DNA of 64,000 bases, from NCBI GenBank assembly GCA_020544565.1, contig CP078014.1, positions 2,978,016-3,042,015 of the forward strand, written 5' to 3'. Under the pieces are notes generated by a model. It saw only the letters and a list, made by a program, of their open reading frames with translations. It ran no database searches and was not told where the DNA came from. A program made the position numbers and the translations under genes. Positions 58,583 through 64,000 of the stretch are shown in pieces. Source of the stretch: Bradyrhizobiaceae bacterium. GTDB lineage: Bacteria > Pseudomonadota > Alphaproteobacteria > Rhizobiales > Xanthobacteraceae. Numbering within the stretch: position 1 is the first letter of the stretch; each line of letters opens with the position of its first letter.

Positions 58583-59789
58583 TGAGCAGTCCGTTGCGGC
58601 GAAGGAGCGTCATGATCCGACCCTCGAACTGCTGACGCTTGAACATGGCGTGTGCCGGCGGCTTCAGTTTGACGGTCACCTTCTTCGCCGACTTGCCGCC
58701 GGTCGCGACATGGACGCGGATGACGATGTGGTTGAGGCGCCAATCCGACCCGAGACGAGCGCCCCGCATCATCTCGCCCAACCTGGCCAGGGCATTGTCG
58801 CGTCCGTCGCGCGCAACATAGGAGTAGAAGGTTCGTGTCTCGCCGGTCTTCGGATCGGCGCCGACGCGGTCGACCTGGACCTCGGTGATCTGGACCCGCT
58901 GGATGCCCGGATCGAAGTCATGGTTGAACGCGAAGCCGAAGCCCGCGCGCTGCACCGGGTCGAGCGTGTAGAGGTTCTGGGCGTCGTCGCCGGCGAAGAA
59001 TTCGGGCTTGCCCAGGATCTTGTCGGCGAACAGTTCCGCGAGATCGGCGCGGCGCGCCTTTGCCACGCCGCCGATCTTCAACAGGCCCGACGTGGAGTTG
59101 TAGGACAGCACCGCGTGTTCGGCGGCGCGGAAGCTGATCACGCGCTTCTGGTCCTTTTGCAGCACATCGGTCGTGGTGATCGGAGAGCCATGCTCGATCA
59201 CCAGGACGAGTTCGTCGGCATCGTCATACCAGCCGGCGCGGCAATAATTGCTGCGGAGATCCTGTTCGAACATCGCGGCGGCGGCGGTTTCGAATTCGGC
59301 CTTTGCGCGATCATCCATGATCGCCTCGACGCCTTCGTCGCGGCCAACGAACTCGGCGAGCGACGTGCGCGCCATGAGCGCCATCATGTCCGACGCGGCG
59401 TCAAAGACGTCGGGATGGTCGAGGAAGACGCGCAGGGCGACGTGCTTGGGATCCTGGTGAACCTCCGGCTCGTCACCCTTCACTTCGGGTGTCACGCGTA
59501 TCGCGAGCCGCGCGGCCTGCTGAAGGATGATGTCGAGGCCTGCCGCGTTGCCGATCTCCGCGATCCGGTGCAGGTCGGCGACGAGCCCTTCCGGATAGTT
59601 CTCTTCCGGCCCCGCGAAGAAATCCTGGACGGTGCTGCGTGCCTCGTCCTGCGCTGACTCATCCCTGAAGACCCCCAGGTCCAGCCCGTTCAGGGCATCG
59701 CTGTGGCGCTCGAACAGGCGGCCCAGCAGGCCGAGGTCGACGGTTCGGGTAAACTTGGGATTGACGAATTTCTTCAGGTTCTTAGCCAT
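58542..59789 (-). CDS. Unknown 415-aa protein (operon gene 1)
   Basis: A soluble protein with no family I recognise. It opens MAKNLKKFVNPKFTRTVDLG, has a helical N-terminal half, an acidic middle (YDDADELVLVIEHGSPITTT) and a beta-rich C-terminal half with AFNHDFDPGIQRVQITEVQV and HIVIRVHVATGGKSAKKVTV, ending in helix. It begins an operon with two DNA-binding-type proteins downstream, between the prophage and the recombinase cassette. Good codon structure and the overlap argue it is a real gene. Confidence 0.65.
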   Translation of the reverse strand: MAKNLKKFVNPKFTRTVDLGLLGRLFERHSDALNGLDLGVFRDESAQDEARSTVQDFFAGPEENYPEGLVADLHRIAEIGNAAGLDIILQQAARLAIRVTPEVKGDEPEVHQDPKHVALRVFLDHPDVFDAASDMMALMARTSLAEFVGRDEGVEAIMDDRAKAEFETAAAAMFEQDLRSNYCRAGWYDDADELVLVIEHGSPITTTDVLQKDQKRVISFRAAEHAVLSYNSTSGLLKIGGVAKARRADLAELFADKILGKPEFFAGDDAQNLYTLDPVQRAGFGFAFNHDFDPGIQRVQITEVQVDRVGADPKTGETRTFYSYVARDGRDNALARLGEMMRGARLGSDWRLNHIVIRVHVATGGKSAKKVTVKLKPPAHAMFKRQQFEGRIMTLLRRNGLLNDRDAAQAAVAAE

Positions 59790-59800
59790 CTCAGCCGCCC

Positions 59801-59811
59801 ATAATTGCCTC
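59801..59811. repeat. 11-bp direct repeat, left copy
   Basis: ATAATTGCCTC here and again at 62325-62335 bracket the DUF2924 and recombinase genes exactly. It may be the core of an attachment site. Confidence 0.5.
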
Positions 59812-59908
59812 GCATTTGTTCATCTTACGTTCTTATCGCAAATGCCTAGCGGAGTCGATTCAAAAGCCATCGCCTTGGGACGGATCGTCCGCACCGTGAG
59901 TAGAGGCC

Positions 59909-59926
59909 AAGGGAATCCAATCCCTT
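59909..59926. promoter_or_regulatory. Inverted repeat in the divergent promoter region
   Basis: AAGGGA and TCCCTT are perfect arms around ATCCAA, 15 bases before the first gene of the recombinase cassette. It lies in the 151-base gap between two divergent operons, so a regulator bound here could control both. Confidence 0.45.
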
Positions 59927-59940
59927 AGGTGATCTCTGCG

Positions 59941-60144
59941 ATGGACATGCCGAACCCGATCCACCCCGGGCATATGACGCCGGACGAGCGAATCGGGGAG
60001 GTCTGCAGGATTCTTGCGCGCGGGCTGGTTCGGCTCAAGGCACGCCAGTCGAGGCAAGTATCTGGCGACCGCGGAGAAAGTTGCCTTCACTTCCCGCCCG
60101 ACCGGAGCGGTCATGGAACTCCAATTTGCAAAGGAGACGCATGA
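59941..60144 (+). CDS. Small leader protein of the DUF2924-recombinase operon
   Basis: A 67-aa protein, PGHMTPDERIGEVCRILARG followed by LVRLKARQSRQVS. I recall small proteins with T..ER..E...ILA.GL.RL.AR at this place in front of DUF2924 genes. It ends in an ATGA overlap with the next gene, so translation is coupled. ATG 59941 or 59974 may be the start. Function unknown. Confidence 0.65.
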   Translation: MDMPNPIHPGHMTPDERIGEVCRILARGLVRLKARQSRQVSGDRGESCLHFPPDRSGHGTPICKGDA

Positions 60145-60593
60145 CCATGACAGAAAACATCCTGTCCCGGCTGGCCGCGCTGAAGACCACGCCGACGCCT
60201 GACCTCAAGAAGCAGTGGCGCGAACTCTTCGACACGGAGGCGCCGCCTTACAATCGGCGCTTCCTCGAAAGCCGGCTCGCCTATCGGATCCAGGAACTGG
60301 CTTATGGCGGTTTGAAACCGGCGACCGTCGAACGCCTCGAAGCTCTGGGCGAGCAGCTCGACGGCGGCAACATCGTGCTGCGCCGGACCCGCGCCGACGA
60401 CAAGCCGATCGCCGGCACGCGGCTGATCCGCGAATGGCAGGGCGTCGAGCACACCGTCACGGTGCTGAACGACGGTTATGAATGGCAGGGGCGCCCTTAC
60501 CGCTCGCTCTCCGCCATCGCGCGCGCCATCACCGGGACGCGCTGGAACGGCTGGGTCTTCTTCGGCCTCAAGAACCGGCGAGGCCAAGCATGA
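60141..60593 (+). CDS. DUF2924-domain protein
   Basis: A 150-aa protein: ILSRLAALKTTPTPDLKKQW, RELFDTEAPPYNRRFLESRL, then AYRIQELAYGGLKP, and near the end GTRLIREWQGVEHTVTVLND with SAIARAITGTRWNGWVFFGL. This is DUF2924, a family almost always encoded before a serine recombinase and probably assisting it in DNA binding. AAGGAG precedes ATG 60141. Confidence 0.85.
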   Translation: MTMTENILSRLAALKTTPTPDLKKQWRELFDTEAPPYNRRFLESRLAYRIQELAYGGLKPATVERLEALGEQLDGGNIVLRRTRADDKPIAGTRLIREWQGVEHTVTVLNDGYEWQGRPYRSLSAIARAITGTRWNGWVFFGLKNRRGQA

Positions 60594-61921
60594 CGAAATC
60601 ACCCGCATCCGCCAAATCCATCCGAAAGCTGCGCTGCGCGGTCTATACGCGCAAGTCGACGGAAGAAGGGCTGGAGATGGAGTTCAACAGCCTCGACGCC
60701 CAGCGCGAGGCTTGTGAGGCCTATATCGCCAGCCAGAAGCCCGAAGGCTGGCTGCTCATCCCCGAGTCCTATGACGACGGCGGCTTCTCAGGCGGCACGC
60801 TGGACCGGCCTGCGCTGAAGCGCCTGCTCGCCGACATCGAGGACGGCCGGATCGACGTGGTCGTCGTCTACAAGATCGACCGGCTTAGCCGCTCGCTGAT
60901 GGATTTCGCCAAGCTGGTCGAGGTGTTCGATCGCGGCGGGGTCACCTTCGTCAGCGTGACCCAGTCGTTCAACACCACGACGTCCATGGGGCGGCTTACA
61001 CTCAACATCCTGCTCAGCTTCGCCCAGTTCGAGCGCGAGGTGATCGGCGAGCGCATCCGGGACAAGATCGCCGCCTCGCGCAAACGCGGCATGTGGATGG
61101 GCGGCTTCGTGCCACTCGGCTATGAGGTCAGGGACCGCAAGCTGGTGATCAATGAGGCCGAGGCTGCGACGGTCCGGATGATCTTCGAGCGCTTCGTCGA
61201 GGTGGGTTCGGCGACGGCGCTGGCCCGGATACTCGCGGCCGAGGGCGTGCGCACGCGGCGCGGACGGCTCGTCGACAAGGGCTTCCTCTACAAGCTGATC
61301 AACAACCGGGTCTATATCGGTGACGCCGTGCACAAGGGCACGGCCTATCCCGGCGAGCATGAAGCCATCATCACGCGCCCATTGTGGGACAAGGTGCACG
61401 GAATCCTGCGCGAGAGCCCGAGGGTGCGCGCGGGCCGGACGCGCGCCGCGACGCCGGCTCTTCTGAAGGGCCTCATCTTCGGGCCGACCGGCTGCGCCAT
61501 GACGCCGACTCACACGCGGCGCGGCGACAAGCTCTACCGCTACTACGTCAGTCAGTCCGTCCTGAAACGCGGCGCCGATGCCTGCCCAGTGGGGCGCGTA
61601 CCCGCCGCCGAGATCGAGGGCGCGGTTGTCGACCAGCTGCGCGGCCTCCTCCGCGCCCCGGAGGTGATCGTCGGCACATGGCGATCGGCGCGGCGCGAGA
61701 TCGATGGTCTGTCCGAGGCTGAGGTCAGGGCAGCCTTGGAAGGGCTGGACCCGCTGTGGGACGAGCTGTTCCCGGCCGAGCAGGCGCGCGTCGTCCAGCT
61801 CCTTGTCGAGCGCGTCGAGGTTGGACAGGAGGGCGTGGACATCCGCCTCCGCATCGATGGGCTGGCCCGTCTGGTTCATGAGCTTGGCGGCATGGCCGAC
61901 GATCCGCGGAGGGCAGCATGA
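60590..61921 (+). CDS. Serine recombinase
   Basis: A 443-aa recombinase. The resolvase domain has the catalytic serine at about 23 (CAVYTRKSTEEGLEMEFNSL), VVYKIDRLSRSLMDFAKLVE and LTLNILLSFAQFEREVIGER. The recombinase domain follows with GGFVPLGYEVRDRKL and LYKLINNRVYIGDAVHKG; a zinc-ribbon part lies near LKGLIFGPTGCAMTPTHTRR, then the second cysteine at GADACPVGRV. ATG 60590 overlaps the DUF2924 stop. It has the features needed to move the repeat-flanked cassette or the adjacent prophage. Confidence 0.9.
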   Translation: MTKSPASAKSIRKLRCAVYTRKSTEEGLEMEFNSLDAQREACEAYIASQKPEGWLLIPESYDDGGFSGGTLDRPALKRLLADIEDGRIDVVVVYKIDRLSRSLMDFAKLVEVFDRGGVTFVSVTQSFNTTTSMGRLTLNILLSFAQFEREVIGERIRDKIAASRKRGMWMGGFVPLGYEVRDRKLVINEAEAATVRMIFERFVEVGSATALARILAAEGVRTRRGRLVDKGFLYKLINNRVYIGDAVHKGTAYPGEHEAIITRPLWDKVHGILRESPRVRAGRTRAATPALLKGLIFGPTGCAMTPTHTRRGDKLYRYYVSQSVLKRGADACPVGRVPAAEIEGAVVDQLRGLLRAPEVIVGTWRSARREIDGLSEAEVRAALEGLDPLWDELFPAEQARVVQLLVERVEVGQEGVDIRLRIDGLARLVHELGGMADDPRRAA

Positions 61922-62328
61922 GAGCCGGTGACGCCACCACCACCGCGAACGAGCGCACCCTGACGGTCCGTGTTCCCCTGACCGTCCGGAAGCGCGGCGG
62001 GCGCAAGCAGGTGGTAACGCCCGACGGGGCATGTTGGGGCCAGCCCCGCCCGCGCGTCGACAACACCATGGTCAAGGCGATCGCCCGGGCCCACCGCTGG
62101 AAGCGCCTCATGGAAAGCGGCCGATTCGCCTCGCTGACCGAGCTGGCCGAAGCCGAGAAGATCAACCAGTCCTATCTGTGCCGGGTCCTGCGCCTGACCC
62201 TGCTGGCCCCGGACATCGTGGAGATGATTCTCGACGGAAGGCAGCCAGCCGGCCTTCAGATGGACGCCCTGCTGAGGCCCTTCCCCAGCGAGTGGATGGC
62301 ACAGCGGCAGCACATCCTCGACCGATAA
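61918..62328 (+). CDS. Small HTH protein of the recombinase operon
   Basis: A 136-aa basic protein. The C-terminal half has KAIARAHRWKRLMESGRFAS, then LTELAEAEKINQSYLCRVLR, a helix-turn-helix, and ALLRPFPSEWMAQRQHIL. It starts in an ATGA overlap with the recombinase stop. Such proteins regularly follow DUF2924-linked recombinases. Its stop codon is inside the right copy of the 11-bp repeat. Confidence 0.72.
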   Translation: MRAGDATTTANERTLTVRVPLTVRKRGGRKQVVTPDGACWGQPRPRVDNTMVKAIARAHRWKRLMESGRFASLTELAEAEKINQSYLCRVLRLTLLAPDIVEMILDGRQPAGLQMDALLRPFPSEWMAQRQHILDR

Positions 62329-62335
62329 TTGCCTC
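62325..62335. repeat. 11-bp direct repeat, right copy
   Basis: ATAATTGCCTC repeats the sequence at 59801-59811. It includes the TAA stop of the 136-aa gene. Confidence 0.5.
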
Positions 62336-62410
62336 CTCGAAGCCGCTTTCTCTGGCGCCTCCCGGCAATGTCTGGCATCCTTTACCATCGATTCCATGAG
62401 GGGCCGGTCC

Positions 62411-62659
62411 ATGCCGGACGAGATTCTGACGCTGCCGGAGGTGGCCCAATTGCTCAAGGTCGCCGAAAAGACCGTCTACACGATGGCCCAACGCGGGGAG
62501 ATCCCGGCGTTCAAGGTGCGTGGGCAATGGCGATTCAAGCGCCTGGACCTCGACCAATGGATTGAGCATCAGAAGGCCTCTCATCACGACAGTCCGATAC
62601 CCTCGCCATCTGACTCGGGCGACGCCTCCAAGAAGCGACGGAGGCCTGATGATCACTGA
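62411..62659 (+). CDS. Excisionase-type HTH DNA-binding protein
   Basis: An 82-aa protein with the MerR/excisionase HTH: ILTLPEVAQLLKVAEKTVYT, then MAQRGEIPAFKVRGQWRFKR and WIEHQKAS, followed by a Ser- and basic tail. Such proteins often head restriction or defence operons as regulators. It overlaps the SNF2 gene by 11 bases, so the two are surely co-expressed. Confidence 0.8.
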   Translation: MPDEILTLPEVAQLLKVAEKTVYTMAQRGEIPAFKVRGQWRFKRLDLDQWIEHQKASHHDSPIPSPSDSGDASKKRRRPDDH

Positions 62660-64000
62660 TTATCACGCGAAATATTTCGCGCACGAACTGACCAAAAGAT
62701 GCGCTCCGGACAGCGTCGAGAAGCTTGCAGGGGCCGTTGCCGGTGCGCAGGTTGATCTCAATCCGCATCAGGTGGACGCAGCCCTCTTCGCGTTCTCATC
62801 TCCTCTCTCCAAAGGCGCATTGCTCGCTGATGAAGTGGGGCTCGGAAAAACGATCGAGGCTGGCCTCGTCATCTCTCAGAGGTGGGCAGAGCGTAAGCGC
62901 CGGATCCTGATCATCACGCCCTCCAATCTGCGCAAGCAATGGCATCAGGAACTCAGCGAGAAATTTTTCCTGCCGTGCCTGATCCTCGAGTCTCGCTCGT
63001 ATAATGAGGCCATCAAAGCCGGATCATTCCGCCCTTTCGATGCGGCCGACTCGATCGTCATTTGCTCGTACCAGTTTGCCCGGAACAAGGCTGCAGACGT
63101 CCATGCCATGCCGTGGGATCTTGTAGTGATCGACGAAGCTCACAGGCTGAGGAACGTCTACAAGCCGTCGAATGTAATCGCGAACACGCTCAAGCGAGCG
63201 CTGGAGCACAAGCAGAAACTGCTTCTGACCGCGACGCCCCTTCAGAACACTCTCCTTGAACTCTACGGCCTCGTGAGTTTTATCGATGAGCATACGTTTG
63301 GGGATCTGAAGAGCTTTCGGGAACAGTTCGCCAACCTCAGTCGAGAACGGACGTTCCACGTCCTTCGTGAGCGGCTGAAACCGATTTGTCATCGCACATT
63401 GCGCCGGCAGGTGACCGCCTACATTCCCTACACGCGCCGTTTACCGATCGTCGAGGAATTCACGCCTGCCGAAGGCGAGGATCGGCTGTATCAGCTGGTC
63501 TCGGATTACCTTAGACGCGACAACCTTCAGGCTTTGCCGTCGGGTCAGCGGTCTCTGATGACGTTGGTCCTGCGCAAATTGCTCGCGTCTTCAACGTTCG
63601 CTATCGCGGGCGCTCTATCGTCAATTTCTGCCCGATTGCAGGAAAAGCTGCGCAAGCACGAGGCCGCGACTTCCCTCGAAGACGACCTCGGTGAGGATTA
63701 CGAAGCGCTCGACGCCACGGCAGAGGAATGGACCGACGAAGAAGAGCTCGAACCCCTGACAGAGGCAGACCGCAAGGCGATCGAGGCGGAAATTGCCGAC
63801 CTCGACGAGTTCGCCAGGCTCGCCACATCCATCGAGCACAATGCCAAGGGCCTGGCGTTGCTGAAGGCGCTAGGTGTCGCCTTCGCAAAAGCCGAAGAGC
63901 TCGGGGCGGCGCAGAAGGCCATCATCTTCACGGAATCGCGCCGCACTCAAGCCTATCTGCTGCGGGTCCTGGCAGATAGCCCGTATGCGGACGGTATCGT
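62649..64000 (+). CDS. SNF2-family helicase (3' partial)
   Basis: The frame from ATG 62649 is open to the window's end, 450 codons. Motifs: DEVGLGKT (61-68), IITPSNLRKQWHQEL, DEAHRLRN (162-169), LLLTATPLQN (191-200), and at the edge AIIFTESRRTQAYLL, the start of the C-terminal helicase domain. Bacterial SNF2 proteins with this opening sit in restriction and other anti-phage loci next to methyltransferases. The rest of the gene and operon lies outside the window. Confidence 0.87.
   Translation, partial: MITDYHAKYFAHELTKRCAPDSVEKLAGAVAGAQVDLNPHQVDAALFAFSSPLSKGALLADEVGLGKTIEAGLVISQRWAERKRRILIITPSNLRKQWHQELSEKFFLPCLILESRSYNEAIKAGSFRPFDAADSIVICSYQFARNKAADVHAMPWDLVVIDEAHRLRNVYKPSNVIANTLKRALEHKQKLLLTATPLQNTLLELYGLVSFIDEHTFGDLKSFREQFANLSRERTFHVLRERLKPICHRTLRRQVTAYIPYTRRLPIVEEFTPAEGEDRLYQLVSDYLRRDNLQALPSGQRSLMTLVLRKLLASSTFAIAGALSSISARLQEKLRKHEAATSLEDDLGEDYEALDATAEEWTDEEELEPLTEADRKAIEAEIADLDEFARLATSIEHNAKGLALLKALGVAFAKAEELGAAQKAIIFTESRRTQAYLLRVLADSPYADGI

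Overview
The window looks like the chromosome of a high-GC alphaproteobacterium, most likely Hyphomicrobiales near Bradyrhizobium, Rhodopseudomonas or Afipia. This rests on the protein style (Liv transporter, Rrf2/NsrR, DUF2239, tail genes resembling a Rhodobacter-type gene transfer agent) and is an inference, since no rRNA gene or other taxonomic marker is present. No tRNA, rRNA or CRISPR array was seen.

Layout. (1) 1-7.5 kb, host backbone: the end of a branched-chain amino-acid ABC transporter operon (livH-M-G-F), a PAS protein, an NsrR-like [Fe-S] repressor divergent from a Ric/YtfE di-iron repair protein coupled to a 44-aa membrane protein, a baeRF-family protein and a DUF2239 protein. 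(2) 7.6-15.2 kb, variable region: a frameshifted GIY-YIG gene, then eight small membrane or exported proteins of unknown function, two of them DUF3592, ending in a C-terminal scrap of tspO. (3) 15.2-19.1 kb, a mobile module: HTH protein, large serine recombinase and two overlapping ParB/RepB-like genes. (4) 19.5-56.7 kb, a prophage read mostly leftwards. Its early block (sigma-like protein, Sak4-like ATPase, SSB-like protein, PD-(D/E)XK nuclease, RecD-like helicase, primase, RuvC-like resolvase) lies to the right. A lambda-type packaging and head block (Nu1, GpA, gpW, portal, protease/scaffold, gpD, gpE) follows. The lambda-order tail genes end in a gene-transfer-agent-like tip (DUF2460, DUF2163, NlpC/P60, megatron) and a DUF2793/C1q fibre. 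Cargo genes (ParDE, HigBA, degraded antitoxins, a GDCCVxC protein, a ParB-methyltransferase) sit between structural genes. (5) 56.8-59.8 kb, a three-gene operon of unrecognised proteins. (6) 59.9-62.3 kb, a DUF2924 and serine recombinase cassette bracketed by an 11-bp direct repeat. (7) 62.4-64 kb, an excisionase-type HTH protein and the start of a SNF2 helicase, probably the left end of a defence or restriction locus that runs off the window.

The most interesting points are: a -1 frameshift signal in the tail-assembly chaperone gene; a Nu3-like scaffold start inside the head protease gene; about a dozen 9-bp GTTCCCC iterons in the 3' end of the primase gene (candidate replication origin); a GDCCVxC domain fused to an antitoxin-like N-terminus; the recombinase plus double-ParB module; the unknown three-gene operon; and the repeat-flanked recombinase cassette. 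All function calls come from reading the sequence and from memory of protein families; no database search was run.
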